A stretch of DNA of 64,000 nucleotides from Magnolia sinica (lineage: Eukaryota > Streptophyta > Magnoliopsida > Magnoliales > Magnoliaceae), in contig NC_080583.1 in the NCBI RefSeq assembly GCF_029962835.1, positions 52,927,658 to 52,991,657 on the forward strand, written 5' to 3'. Both the position numbers and the translations under genes were made by a program. The stretch's first letter is position 1. Each line of letters begins with the position of its first letter. Below the pieces are notes generated by a model. The model was not told where the DNA came from. It was given only the letters and a program-made list of their open reading frames with translations, and did no database searches. This document shows positions 34,525 through 45,820 of this stretch, piece after piece.

Positions 34525-34976
34525 TTAGACGGGGTCGAAACGGCCGTTATGGAATTCTGTGACCGTAACGGCCGTTACGGGGACGTTACGGGCCATAACG
34601 GCCGTTACAGACCCGTAACGGCTGTTACGGGCCCTGAAAAAAAAAAAAAAACAAAAAACAAAAAAAAAAAACCTTACCTTTTTTTTCCTTTCTTTTCTTC
34701 TTCTTCTTCTTCTTCTTCTTCTCGAGCAGCTGCGGCTGCGGCTGCTTCCTGTTCTTCTTCTTCTTCTTCTTCCTCTCTCTCTCACTCTCTCTGTCTCTCT
34801 CTCAATCTCTTCTTTCCCGTTTCCCTCTTTTTTTCTTTTCTTTCTTTCCCTCTTTTTTTCTTTTCGTTTCCCTCTCTCCGTTTTTTTTTATTTGCCGCAG
34901 CTGACTGCGGTACGTGTCACGCAAAGACGAGCGCTGACACTCCTCGAGCTCCGAGTTGTACGAACGGTTCAAAGGA
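34525..34976. mobile_element. Partial copy of the CCGTTACGG-type insert in unit A
   Basis: Repeats the left 450 bp of the insert at 37139-37595: 'ggccgttacgg' words, two A-runs, (TTC)n, a CTGCGG triplet run, and CT-rich DNA. It ends at the unit A/B joint. Confidence 0.75.
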
Positions 34977-35230
34977 AATGACGTATATAATCCAGAATTT
35001 TTCTTTTGCTGCTTTGCCATCTGACACGTTCTACACTGGCTTAAAATTTTGGCGACATCTCGCTTGAGACTTAGCCAGTACAAATGATCCTCTATGAAGG
35101 CAATAGTCTTATCGTAGCCAAAGTGGTCACCTATCCCTCCCGAATGAAGCTCCCAAACGAGGAATTCACGGAGGGACGTACGGGGAATACATAAACGATT
35201 TCCTTTAAAAAAGAATCCATCTCTCAACAC
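34802..35230 (-). pseudogene. Integrase zinc-binding fragment, copy B, cut at the tandem joint
   Basis: The same start as copy A (MLRDGFFFKGNRLCIP ... CQMAKQQKKNSGLYTS). At about 34977 coding ends and the frame runs into low-complexity insert sequence, giving a meaningless Lys/Glu-rich tail. This is the joint of the tandem duplication and not a fusion gene. Confidence 0.8.
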
Positions 35231-35248
35231 GAAATTCCCCGCACTTTG

Positions 35249-35812
35249 CTAATCACTCGAGAGTGACGTATAGGTACCCCCAAAATCTAGACATGTGGGG
35301 TACTCGTCTCTTAGTTGCTCAAAGCCGAGAACTCCTACGCTCAAAGAATTGAGCAACGCCACTTTATGGCTAAGGGCATCGGCCGGTTTATTCTCTACTC
35401 CGGCCTTGTGTTTCAAGACAAACGAATACTCTTGAAGGAACGCAACCCACTTTGCATGCCTTGGGTTAAGTTTCTTCTGGGAGAATAAGACAAATTCCTG
35501 CGGTAAGAGGTAATGGCACCGATATCTAAAAGACTGCACTACTGCATAGAATTCATTATCATAGGTAAAGTATTTTTGTTTTGCCTCATTCAGTTTCTCA
35601 CTGAAATAGGCAACAGGATGACCGTCTTGACTCATGACTCCACCTATACCAACACCAGATGCATCACACGCAACTTCAAAGACTTTAGAAAAGTCGGGAA
35701 GGTGCATGACGGGAGCTTCGACCATCTTGCCCTTAATTTCTTTGAAAGCCTTAACTGCGGCTTTCGACCATACGAATTCTCTCTTCTTCATACACTCTGT
35801 AATGGGAGTCAT
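35249..35812 (-). pseudogene. RNase H, copy B
   Basis: [33 protein letters not shown] and AGVENKPADALSHK: a better preserved RNase H end than copy A, but it lacks about 14 codons (the 'HEAL..LHS' segment present in copy A at about 32850). Confidence 0.75.
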
Positions 35813-35903
35813 AATTGTGCTAAAACTCCTAATGAACCGACGATATATTGTGGTTAAGCCATGGAAGCTTTACACTTCATGGATGTTCCTCGGTTCATGC
35901 CAA

Positions 35904-36595
35904 TCAGCTATGACATTGACTTTCTCTATGTCTGCACGCATATCCTTCTGCTGACACTATAAAACCTAAGAACACAACCTGACTAGACATGAATGAACAC
36001 TTCTTAAGGTTAGCGTACAATTTCTCCGCCCTAAGGACGCTACAGACCAACTTCAAATGTTCAAGTTGTGATTCTCTAGTAGTGCTATAGATCATGATAT
36101 CATCAAAGTACACCACTAAGAATTTCCCCATGAATAGTCTCAAGACCTGGGTCATCATCTGCATGAAAGTGCTGGGTGTGTTAGTCAAACCAAAAGGCAT
36201 GACCAACCACTCATATAGTCCATCCTTCGTCTTTAAGGCTGTTTTCCATTCATCACCAGGTTGTATACGAATTTGGTGATATCCACTCTTGAGATCTATT
36301 TTAGAGAAAATGGTGGACTTAGCCATCATGTCTAACATGTCATCAAGCCTAGGTATGGGAAACCTATACTTGATCGTGATTTTGTTGATGACTCTACTGT
36401 CTACACACATGCGCCAAGTGCCCTTTTTTTAGGTGTCAGTAAAGCGGGTATGACACACGAGCTCATGCTCTCCTGGATTAAACCCTTTCGCAGGAGCTCA
36501 TCTACCTGCTTCCTCAACTCTGCATGCTCTATAGGGTTCAATCCTATAGTGAGAAAGGTTTGGTACAGTCGACCCAGGAACAAGATCAACAACAT
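35904..36595 (-). pseudogene. Reverse transcriptase, copy B
   Basis: [17 protein letters not shown] through [11 protein letters not shown] and [10 protein letters not shown], then a frameshift near 35945. The seven-base homopolymer frameshift at about 36425-36431 is shared with copy A, so it predates the duplication. Confidence 0.78.
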
Positions 36596-36992
36596 GCCGG
36601 ATGTCCCTCATGGGTGGCAACTCATCTGGCAAATCCTCAGGGAATACATCTCTGTACTCCTCTAAGACCGGGGCTAACTCGTGGGGTAACTCTACTGGTA
36701 CTTCTGGTGCAGCCTCTCTAGCCACTAAGGCATACACCGTCGAATCCTTCTCAGTCTCTCTTTCAAACTCTTTAGCTGTGATGATGTGGAGAGACTTGGG
36801 TGTGGATTTTCTCACTTCTTTAGGCTCACTAGCCTTCTCACCTTTCTTTTGTGCAGTGTTTTGTGGTGACATAGGATTAATTTTGATCTTCTCGCCGTTA
36901 TGCATGAAGGTACATGTAATAGAACAGCCATAGATTGTGATGTCATTATCGAATAGCCACGGTCTACCTGGGATGATGTGACCTACATCCAT
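36498..36992 (-). pseudogene. Protease C-terminal half and linker, copy B
   Basis: The same 164-residue frame as 33895-34389, identical. It is preceded (37000-37138) by the conserved TPHPDPYKISWVDDFPS segment up to the insertion point. Confidence 0.75.
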
Positions 36993-37138
36993 GGGCTACA
37001 AATTACACCACAGGGACTCCTTATAAGACCTGAACTCGATTGGTACAGGACATTAATGGGTGATAGGAAGGGAAGTCGTCTACCCATGAGATTTTGTACG
37101 GGTCAGGATGAGGGGTGACCTCTAACTTTAGACGGCTT

Positions 37139-38933
37139 ATACGCGATACGGGGTCGAAACAGCCGTTATGGAATTCTGTGACCGTAACGGCCGTTACGAG
37201 GACGTTACGGGCCATAACGGCCGTTACAGACCCGTAATGGCTGTTACGGGCCCTTAAAAAAAAAAAAAAACAAAAAACAAAAAAAAAAAACCTTACCTTT
37301 TTTTTCATTTCTTTTCTTCTTCTTCTTCTTCTTCTTCTTCTCGAGCAGCTGCGGCTGCGGCTGCTTCCTGTTCTTCTTCTTCTTCTTCTTCCTCTCTCTC
37401 ACTCTCTCTCTGTCTCTCTCTCAATCTCTTCTTTCCCGTTTCCCTCTTTTTTTCTTTTCTTTCTTTTCCTCTTTTTTTCTTTTCGTTTCCCTCTCTCTGT
37501 TTTTTTTTATTTGCCGCAGCTGACTGCGGTACGTGTCACGCAAAGACGAGCGCTGACACTCCTCGAGCTCCGAGTTGTATGAACGGTTCAAAGGAGATCA
37601 AAGTTATATGGGCTCCACGGTGATGTATTTATTACATCTACACCGTTCACCTATTTTCAGAGATCATTTTAGAGCACCAGCCAAAAAATGAATTATATCC
37701 AGAGATCATCTGGACCACACCAAAAATAGCAGCAGGGATAATGATTTTCACGGTTAAATAATTTTTAGGGCGCACGTAACGTTTATTTTCCATCCAATCA
37801 TATCAGACCCGAGTGGGCCTCACCATAATGTATATATTTTATCCATATCATCCATCCATTTTGCAACGTCATTTTAAGTCAGGATTCAAAAAATTAATAA
37901 TATCCAAATCTCAGGTGGACCACACCATAGGAAATAGTGGTTATAGAATGCTCACCATTAAAAATTTCCTAAAGTCCACTGTAATGTTTATTTTCAATCT
38001 AACCTGTTAATTGGGTCACATTGACGTGGATGAAAGGAAAACACCCATGTCAGCTTGATCTAAAACTTTTCTAGCCCTCAATAAATTTTTAATGGTGAAC
38101 GTTTAATTATTATTGTTTCTTACGGTGCAATCCACCCGAGCTTTGGATGTGCCTCATTTTTGGGCTCATGCCCTAAAATTATTTGGCAAAATGGATGAAT
38201 GGTGTAGATATAACACATTCATCACGGGTGAGGCCCAAAAAACTTTGACACGTGTGCTGCACTTTACATCTGAATCCCTCCTAATTCAAACCTTAAAAAA
38301 TTGTACACGAGACATATTAACTTGAAATTTGACAATTAAATTATGAACTGCAATTGCTAACTAACAATGCCAAAATCAAATTATTTGAATAGTTTTAATT
38401 GTTAATTTGTGAACTTTTATTTTTTAAAATAGGGCCTTTTGATTTTTTATTTTTTTTTAATGATTCACTATCCAATAAATGTCCACCAATTTATAAGTGG
38501 GACAATGACAATAAATGGCATGAATTTGAGGTTGATTTGGAGAATAAATTGGTCCTCCAAGTCAGCCCCAAATTGGCAACGCCATCTACCTGAATTTAAT
38601 TTATTTTTTTTTAAGAACTATTGGGAGAAATGATATCAAGATGTTAAGTATATAAATTACATATTTAAAAAATTAAATATATGAATTTTGTAGTCAAATT
38701 CAAGTTACCTGGTTAAAAAATTAATCAGACAGTCCGATACAACTTCTCACCAAAGAGTGGACCGTTACACCACCATAAACATGTTCCAATTTATAAATGA
38801 ATGCATATTTGGAATGCTTAGAATATTCTGGATTTAATCCATATTTTTTCATATTTTTTTGGCAAAAAAAAAAATTGCGCCGTTACGGGCCGTTACGCCC
38901 CCGTATCGCCGTTACGACCCCGTATCCGTATGA
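37139..38933. mobile_element. Non-autonomous insert with CCGTTACGG-rich inverted ends, inside the protease
   Basis: The left end reads TACGCGATACGGGGTCG and the right end, in reverse, TACGGATACGGGGTCG. Both are followed by arrays of ACGGCCGTTACGG-type words. It splits the chromovirus protease: the flanking 'gagattttgtacggg...agacggctta' (about 52 bp) is present on both sides (37086-37138 and about 38932-38983). Inside are (TTC)n/CT-rich DNA (37310-37510), a palindromic MITE (37596-38256) and AT-rich DNA. No transposase ORF. Mutator-like ends are one possibility, but a 52-bp duplication is far longer than the usual 9. Confidence 0.65.
37596..38256. mobile_element. Palindromic MITE with a repeated left arm
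   Basis: The outer ends mirror each other (left TCAAAGTTATATGGGCTCCA; right in reverse TCAAAGTTTTTTGGGCCTCA). A second left-arm start (GTGGGCCTCACCATAATGTA) lies at about 37814, so the copy has left arm, left arm, right arm. The (TGGACCACACCA) word occurs in both left arms. Confidence 0.65.
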
Positions 38934-39990
38934 GATTTTGTACGGGTCAGGATGAGGGGTGACCTCTAACTTTAGACGGCTTAAGGTGCTAATGGAAATT
39001 ACATTCTGGCAACTCCCATCGTCCACTATCACCTTACAATTTTGCTTGCCACACTTGGCGATTGTGTAGAAGATAATATTGTGACGCCAATCAACACTAC
39101 TAGTCTGGGCTAGCACACACCTGACAACTGCTAGCGTGGCATCATCACTCACCTCATCCTCATCATTCAATGATCCTACGGGCTGATATTCTTCAAATTC
39201 AGAGTTGCCCTGACATACTTGCTATCTTGGGAATCGCCCATGACTAAGGCTTTTCCTTTGCTCTTAGTGGGGCACTGAGTTGCAAAATGGCCAATATTCC
39301 CACATTCGTATCATTGCATATTCTGTCCTCCACCTGGACCAGCACTAAGGACGCCTTTTCCTTTGTCATCTCTAGGCATAGATGGAACATTCGCCTACAC
39401 CTTGGGTTGATTACCAATGTTGGGTCTCGTTCCCTGATAACCAGTCCTAATATTAGAGTCTCGGGAATCGAACCGTCTTGCGATAGGAGTCTTCAGCTAC
39501 TGCTCTAATTCCTACATCACTTGGTACATCTCGTCCAAATCTGTCACGGGATGAGCCCAAAGCTCACGCTGAAGATCCGATCAAAGGCTCGTCTTGAAAC
39601 GCATGACCCTATACTCGATGGCAAGCTACTTGATGATTAGCTTAAGAGTCCCTAAAAACAAAATACTCCGCCCCTTTATTCAAGTAGGCGACATCAAAGG
39701 TGAAGGAGTATTGTGAAGATCTCCTTGAGGACTGATGAAAATGATATGGGTGCCAACACTGTTTGCATGAGTAGCTCCATCGAAATCGTTGGTAAGGTTC
39801 TTTGCTTTGCATCGAATTGAACCACATGCTCTACCTCTTATGCGGGCTCTCGTCAATTACATTGAGTTTCATTCTTACAAACGTACTCCCCAAGTGGGAT
39901 ACTTGACGCGTTAGTTAAGTCACAACACGGGTCGATATGCACAACACCTAGCATTCATCGTTTACACCTGGGACTATTAGGGTATTCGAT
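38934..39990 (-). pseudogene. Chromovirus gag C-terminal half and protease start
   Basis: Minus-strand text includes YECGNIGHFATQCPTKSK (about 39240-39300): a CCHC knuckle whose first Cys position is now a TGA. Then MGDSQDSKYV and the protease start (VIVDDGSCQNVISISTLS, about 38990-39045). The catalytic site reads D-D-G-S, a variant of the D-G-G-S seen in related plant elements as I recall. Upstream parts (39600-39990) are broken by stops. Gag before about 39990 is missing. Confidence 0.65.
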
Positions 39991-39999
39991 TCCATTCGT

Positions 40000-41085
40000 T
40001 CCCCTAAATTTCGTCTCTCAGTGTCAGTGTCAGTGTTGACCCAACAGAGTGCTCTTGTTGTTGGTGTTCTTTTTGATCTCTACGCATTTCACCGCTTTGT
40101 CGGAAATTCCCTATGCTCCTACGTAGTTTCGACCACCTGCATATGTCATGAGTGAGCATCTCGGCCAACCACACTTGCTCATCCAAGAGGTCATCTGAGA
40201 GAACCTCTGACACAGGGACCAGATGGGCTGCCAAGAAGTTAGCTAGGGCTTGCCCTTTAACCGCCCTCCAAGGTACATATATGATTGTGAACTTAAGAGT
40301 GCAACAATGACCATTTGATGAGGTGATTGGAGAGCATAGGCCGGGACATCAAGAACTTGATTGGGTCAACTCTTAATATTAATGATCTCATGGGCCATGA
40401 AATACTGGTGATGCTTTTAGGCCACGAAGACCAGTGTAGGCAGATCTTCTTGATCGAGAAGTAATACTTTGCTCCGACCAATGTTCAACTGAGATAGTAC
40501 AAATAATTTTCTTTTCTTGCCTCATTGTTATGAGCCAAAAGAGCTCTGATGGAGTTCCCGCAGGCTGCGATATAGGGGTCATGGGCTTGCCCTTGATCCA
40601 AGCTGCTATGACTAGGGCCTATTTAAGTAGCTTCTTGATGGTGTCAAAGGCATTCTATCATGTCTTGTCCCATTGGAATGGGGCGTCCCTCTTCATTAGG
40701 TGCTAGAAAAGCTGATAGTGACCAACCAGATTGGAGATGAATCGACATGTACATGCGAGCTATCCTTGGAGGCTCTTGAGTTCTCTGAGCATCTTAGGTG
40801 GCGACATCTTTGATCTCTTAGATTGCTTTCATCTTCATGGGGTCAATCTTGATGCCATACGGATGATGAACTCGAGGAATTTCCCTGAGAAACCCTGAAT
40901 GTTGCACTTAAGTGGGTTCATGTGTAGTTGCTTCTTGCGAAGCCTTAAGAAGACGAAATGGAGATATGATGATTGATGAGGACATCCGAGCACCATACTA
41001 GAGGAGGAGGGTTGAGCCAATCTCCTTATGGCGAGACGACTATTACATGGGGCCCACTTGGCCCAATTCGCATTCCTAGCCACCT
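40000..41085 (-). mobile_element. Ty3/gypsy Tat-lineage (Retand/Ogre-like) RT-RNase H fragment
   Basis: Minus-strand pieces in several frames: the RT end has LRKKQLHMNPLKCNIQGFSGKFL, MSPPKMLRELKSLQG and RRFISNLVGH-type words (41000-40650). RNase H has VGAKYYFSIKKICLH, LRVDPIKFLMSRPML and AAHLVPVSEVLSDDLLDE (40480-40150). This set, with 'SRADPLKYLMTRPVL'-type RNase H, belongs to the plant Tat lineage and not to chromoviruses. LTRs were not found. It abuts the broken chromovirus gag. Confidence 0.65.
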
Positions 41086-41091
41086 TGAAGA

Positions 41092-41616
41092 CCTAACGTG
41101 CATTTTTGTGCATCTTTGAGGACCCCACACCAGGAATATGCACGTATGCTGCATACAGGAGCTTGATGGACATATTGGACCGTTGCATTGAGTGGACATG
41201 ATGATTGGACCGTTGGATTTTGACCGTGGGCCATTCTAACGGTTGGATCATCATCATTGAGCATCTTGATTGTGGACCCCATGGGCCACGAAATAGTTTA
41301 GTTGTTTACATGTTTCATTATTTTTGGTATGACTCATATTTGTGTTGAGAGGAGTTATGAACAACTTTTAATTCTTTAAGCATCTTTATGTTGAGAATCT
41401 TATCTGAGAGCGCCTTTTTGTAAAAGTCTTTTATGAGACTATAAAGGGTTGGACGTCCCCACCCTAGCCATTATGCATCTTATGAATGAAAGAGATATTT
41501 TCTCCTTTTGCTTTGAGACTGAGCAAAATAATTTTCTTCCTGTGATTGGATTGGTGGTGTGAAAACATGGGGAGTTATTCCCTAGTTATCTTTTCTACTT
41601 TTCTCTCTTTTCAACA
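41092..41616 (+). repeat. LTR-like remnant, plus strand
   Basis: TATA-like 'gactataaaggg' at about 41438, a transcript-leader-like sequence, the end 'ctctcttttcaaca' at about 41616, then 'aggtatcagcttc', similar to the iMet-tRNA primer-binding site. What follows (41640-42110) is CT-rich with no pol. Start position uncertain. Confidence 0.4.
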
Positions 41617-42125
41617 AGGTATCAGCTTCTCTCATCTTTTTCTTTTCTTCCTTTATCTTTTTTTTCTTCTTCTTCTTTATTGGCATCCAAAACCTAAATC
41701 GATCCATCCTAAGCCCAAATCGACCACAACTGGCCATCCTTTGTTGTCCGCACAGACATACGGACACACATACGTACGACTATTTGTACAAACAACCTTG
41801 TACAGTTCCCCCCTTGTTTCGTTACGAATGCTCTTCCCTTCCCTTTGCTTCCCTCTTCAAAAATACCCTCAAACCAATTTCACCAAATCCTTGCCCTAAA
41901 ATTCCCAAATTCCCAAATTTCAAAATTTTCCAAACCCAATTCCCAAAAATCTAAAAATCTCGTCTAAATCATAAATCCCTAATTTCCACAACTTGAAACC
42001 CATATTCCTAATTCTAGAAACCCCAAGTTCTAAAACCCTTAACTCAAAATCTGAAATCCCAATCCGAAACCTCTCAAAACCTCAACCCTAATGTTTATGT
42101 CAAGTTGGAGAACGTGAGAGAAATT

Positions 42126-42620
42126 GTCACGCCCCAAATCTGGGAATGGATAGCTTCTGTAGTGCCCCGAATCTGGCACCTGGCTCCCATACATTGAGTC
42201 CCCGAGTTCGGTGCACCACAAGGGAGATTTTGGAGTGATTTTTTTTTTTTGTTTTTTTTTGGTTTTAATAATAATACTTGAGCATAATGATCTATGATCA
42301 CGATACCAAGCAAATAGCCTCCACTATAGATTTAGTCAATTACAAGTACAATGTTTCCAAAAGGTACAGAACATAAACATCGCCATAGCACAAAATAGAT
42401 AGCATGCATCCAAAAAGTCCTCCAAGCTACTCCTGCGCTGAAAATTTGGAAAAAGGAAGACATGAGCTAAAAGCCCAGTGAGTACACTCGTGTATGCATA
42501 GTGTACAATCATGCAATAACAATCAAAATGTCAGAGTACACAAACTAAAGTATGGTGACAATGCAATGCCGCATGAAGTTGAGATGGCAGGACACAATTA
42601 GAAGGGATCTATTATGTGAA
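42126..42620 (-). repeat. Ty3-type LTR end, minus strand (partial)
   Basis: Begins TGTCACGCCCCAAATCTGG on the plus strand, i.e. the LTR would end ...GGGGCGTGACA on the minus strand, the common end of Tekay-like plant LTRs. At about 42475-42490 the minus strand reads 'actgggcttttagctca', another typical U5 word. The other border was not identified. Confidence 0.4.
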
Positions 42621-45499
42621 TGTGCCTTTATTTAAGACTAGTTGCCAAGGTTCAACTCATTGTCATCATCAGTGAAATCTTCTACTTTTGGCTTCATAGG
42701 AGACTGGAGTGGTTGGCTTCTTTTTTGTTTCCTTTTTCTTGAGCGTGATATCACCATCATCAATCATCTTTTGGATAAGATTCTTGAGGACGCAATTGTT
42801 TACTTGTTTTTGGTTGATTTGGTTTTCTTCACGGACATTCAAATAACATTCACAAATATAAATAAATAAATAAAAATAAAAATAAAAAATGAAAAAAAAA
42901 GAAAAGGGAGAGAACGCAAATAGGTCAAAAGCTTTTTATTTCTCTAGATTCATGTACATTCCAAGATGTAGTCTGGCACAAGCCCTTAATTACATTCCAG
43001 GGGAATAACCCTTTATTCTAAAGCAAAGATTAGTGAGTTGTAAAACAGTGCATGATGCAGAGTGCATGTTATGCAGATGAGCCGTAGCTGATTAGACTGA
43101 ATCACATAGCCCTTGGTGTCATGTCCACAGCATGGTTGTAGTAAACTCGCTGCTTATGCAAGAAGCATCGGGCGGTACCCCGAAGATCAATGATTACTCA
43201 GTGGGGATGTTCATGAGTTAGCTTAGTCTGGAGATTAGCTATTGTAATGTTGGCAGCGTGGTGCATCACCTAATTGCATGCATGTGACCGTGTCAGCACA
43301 GTAGACAGGGAGCTCATCTCAGTGTTGGTTCGGCTTAGGTTCATGGCTGTATGACAGGGAATCTAGGCTTGTGGCCGTAGTTATAGCTTTCTTGAGTGCT
43401 AAGCATTTTCAATATGCCACATGAGTAGACATATAAGTGAGATGATATAAATAGAGTGTTTTGAGTGAGCATTGACTTCTAGAGGTCTGTATGCTACTTG
43501 CCAAGCGGTGGGCAAAGTACCGCCAGTTGGGGCTATGAGAGCCTTCCGTCTTATAGAAGAGGCCAAGTGATCTCTTCTTCGACCAGCTTCGGGGTGAATA
43601 ATGTTACTAAAGATATCTTATCAGCATGCATGGCCGTTAGATGTTGAGTCCCGGCTTAACGGTCTGGAAATAATTCCAATCGGGATGTAGCTGGAGCACT
43701 TTGGAGTGCCAGCTTCCATTGTCGGGTGTCTCATATGGTGGGGCATTGCTTCTCGAGTAGCCCCCCTCTGAGAAATGTACATGGCTGCAGAGTCATGCAT
43801 CTCAAATAGTATCGACAAACACAGGGACGTTGCAACCCTTAATGAAATGGGTGCTCCGTGTACATTGGGACTCTAACAGGAAAAAATCCAGCCTCTGTGG
43901 TGGGCTGAGAGCATTGCCATGAGGAGCTGGCATACGCCACACACTTGCTCTTGGTGCATCCATAACTTTTTGTCGTAAGATTTGAGTGTTCTTTTGCTTG
44001 TTGCAATGGTAATTGGATAATCTTTCCAACAAGCTATGGATTTATTTGGAGATCATTTGCCTTGTCAAATGTTGGGAGAAAGTCACTAGTAGTGCATCCT
44101 GCACACCCTACACAATTCGGGTGTGCATACCTGTAGTAAAAAGCTTCTATCTCCCTTAATACTAAATGGATTGAGGTGAAATCAAGCTTGTTGAAAAGCT
44201 AATCCAAAATGCCATACAATTTGGGGGGGGGGGGGGGGCATCCCTCCTAGTCCAGCAAGCTGCAATGCGCTGGGTGTGTTGGCAAAATTGCATGACTTTA
44301 GTAGAAATTCCATAACTCTTGCGTTTGGAGTTGGTTTGAGCTGGCTTATGACTTGTTTGGAAAGGGAATTTCCTAAGCTTTCTAAGAAGCTATGGAACTT
44401 TCAATTTGCCCTGTCAAATCTCGGGCCAAAGTGGAGGCATGCAGACTGTACAGCACCATGGTGAGCCAACACCCTTCATTGGCAGGGCATCAGACCAGTG
44501 CGCCAGCACCCTTCATTGGCAAGGCAGCAGAGTCGTGTGCTAACACCCTTTGGTGCAGGAACTTGAGGTGCACCTGCATCTTTTGGACTGTTTGGACATT
44601 GGAGAGTGCCTGCACAAGCTCTGCTGTGCATATTATGGAGGGTGTGGCAGCACCATTTGTTACACTTGGAGATTAAGGCGTGTCTGTACCTTTCATTGAT
44701 AGAGCAAAGGTGTGCCGGTTTCTGTTAGGCCCAAGTCATCCCACAAAGCAACAAATTGTGCCTACTACACTTAGGATAGAAACAAGGTGCACCAACACCC
44801 TTGGTAGCCTTAGAACTCAGGTGTGCCAGCATTTCCGGGGTGCAATAATTGAATGTCTTGATAGAGCAGGGTTCGCCTAGGGCACTGGTGCACCACTGAT
44901 GTCTTGACTTAGGCAATGCATCATCTCCATTACTTACTTTTCATAGTGGATTGTATATGAAGTGTATTAAAAAAGGGGTGCGCCGGGAGCATCGATGCAC
45001 AAGCAACATAATAATTTTGGCAACCTGTCCCCTTGGAGTTTATCAACTATTTAGGTGCAATCATCTCGCTAAATGCCCCTCTATGAAATTTGTATAAACT
45101 CTTTACGGTGATGAAATTGTAGGGAATCTAGTCACCCCTGGATTGAATAACGCCCATTTGTGAACATCTTCACGACAAAGATTATACAATTGTGATTGTA
45201 AATATATGTTGTGATCAACCTTGCTCTCTCAACCAGCTTACTATATTATTTTTCTTCCCAATATCCTTGAGGATAATGTCAATGTAGTGGTCTGTACAAA
45301 GTGACCAAAACAAAAGACACCTCTTCTCCATCAACATCTTTCAGGGGTAATAATCTACACAGCATTGCTTTTACAAACCTCATCCACTATTCTGTCTATC
45401 AGGGTAAATTTATATACCATATACTTCACCTGATTTGATGTATCAGTGGTTCTACTAAACGTTGTGCCAAGGTGGAGTAAACCATGGAATTTATCATGC
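42621..45499. other. Intron stretch with simple repeats and a degenerate minisatellite
   Basis: An A-rich run (AAATAAAT) lies near 42860-42900 and 18 G at about 44222-44239. From 44460 to 44900 there are repeated 'gtgcgccagcacccttcattggca'-like words at irregular spacing, alternating with their variants ('tgcaccaacacccttggta'). No gene or known domain was recognised. Short ORFs here have no family signature. Confidence 0.4.
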
Positions 45500-45820
45500 T
45501 CAATTTGGATGGGTCTGTCCAACTATTGCATATAATTGTGTGTTATTTACTCGCCCATTCCTCTCAAAGGAGTACACATAAGTCCACACTTCTTGGTACA
45601 CATCCCCTGAATACTTCTTTTTAATGTCACAGGAACTGGGTGCTTTAATCCTAGGTCCTACACTTATTGTTCTGTCTGAAAACACTTGTGTATGAAAATT
45701 GTCCCTTTTTGCATTACATTTCCGATATGGTTTGATTAGATTGATAATGAGAAAAATGCCTTGTCTAAATGCTTTTATCAGTTCTGGGAACAATACATTC
45801 CAGGCCTTGACATACCACAA
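45500..45820 (-). other. Unidentified 106-codon ORF within the intron
   Basis: Opens MWYVKAWNVLFPELIKAF and has balanced amino-acid use, e.g. NLIKPYRKCNAKRDNFHT, DRTISVGPRIKAP and YQEVWTYVYSFERNG. Similar-looking text continues in another minus-strand frame downstream (about 45360-45480, KFHGLLHLGTTFSRTTDT). This suggests a decayed coding fragment, perhaps an exon of a gene or transposase captured in the intron. I do not recognise the family. Confidence 0.3.

Larger units (their letters stand above)
32359..34976. repeat. Tandem duplication, unit A (about 2.62 kb)
   Basis: Starts 'aatgacgtatataatccag' inside IN and ends 'cgaacggttcaaagg' inside the CCGTTACGG-type insert. The next unit follows with no spacer. 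Sections 32359-32660 and about 33700-34520 look identical to unit B; 32660-33690 has many substitutions and small indels. Unit A lacks ~13 bases ('cttatacgcgata') at the insert border (about 34526). Confidence 0.85.
34977..37595. repeat. Tandem duplication, unit B (about 2.62 kb)
   Basis: Same end points as unit A. It continues at 37596 into the MITE inside the insertion, so B's right border is the original context, and A's left border (IN continuing to 31816) is the original context on the other side. Confidence 0.85.
30395..39990 (-). mobile_element. Ty3/gypsy chromovirus on the minus strand, rearranged
   Basis: From high to low coordinates: gag (to ~39990), PR, RT, RH, IN, chromodomain (about 31300) and 3' LTR (30395-31060). 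The 5' LTR and gag start are missing: a Tat-type fragment abuts at about 40000. A 2.6 kb piece (PR to the start of IN) is tandemly duplicated (32359-34976 and 34977-37595), and a 1.8 kb insertion sits in PR (37139-38933). All genes carry stops or shifts. The LTR end TGCATCA and the chromodomain type match the plus-strand relic at 26.1-30.0 kb, so the two belong to related lineages. Confidence 0.8.

Noticed and set aside
34525-35067. ORFs on both strands over the TTC/CT-rich insert
   Set aside because: Low-complexity translation (poly-Ser, poly-Lys/Arg) from simple repeats; no protein signature.
34802-35230. Apparent fusion of an integrase zinc finger with a Lys/Glu-rich tail
   Set aside because: The tail is simple-repeat DNA read through the joint of the tandem duplication at 34977.
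42642-44916. Several 60-95 codon ORFs in the intron
   Set aside because: No domain signature, composition typical of non-coding AT-rich DNA, not conserved across frames.
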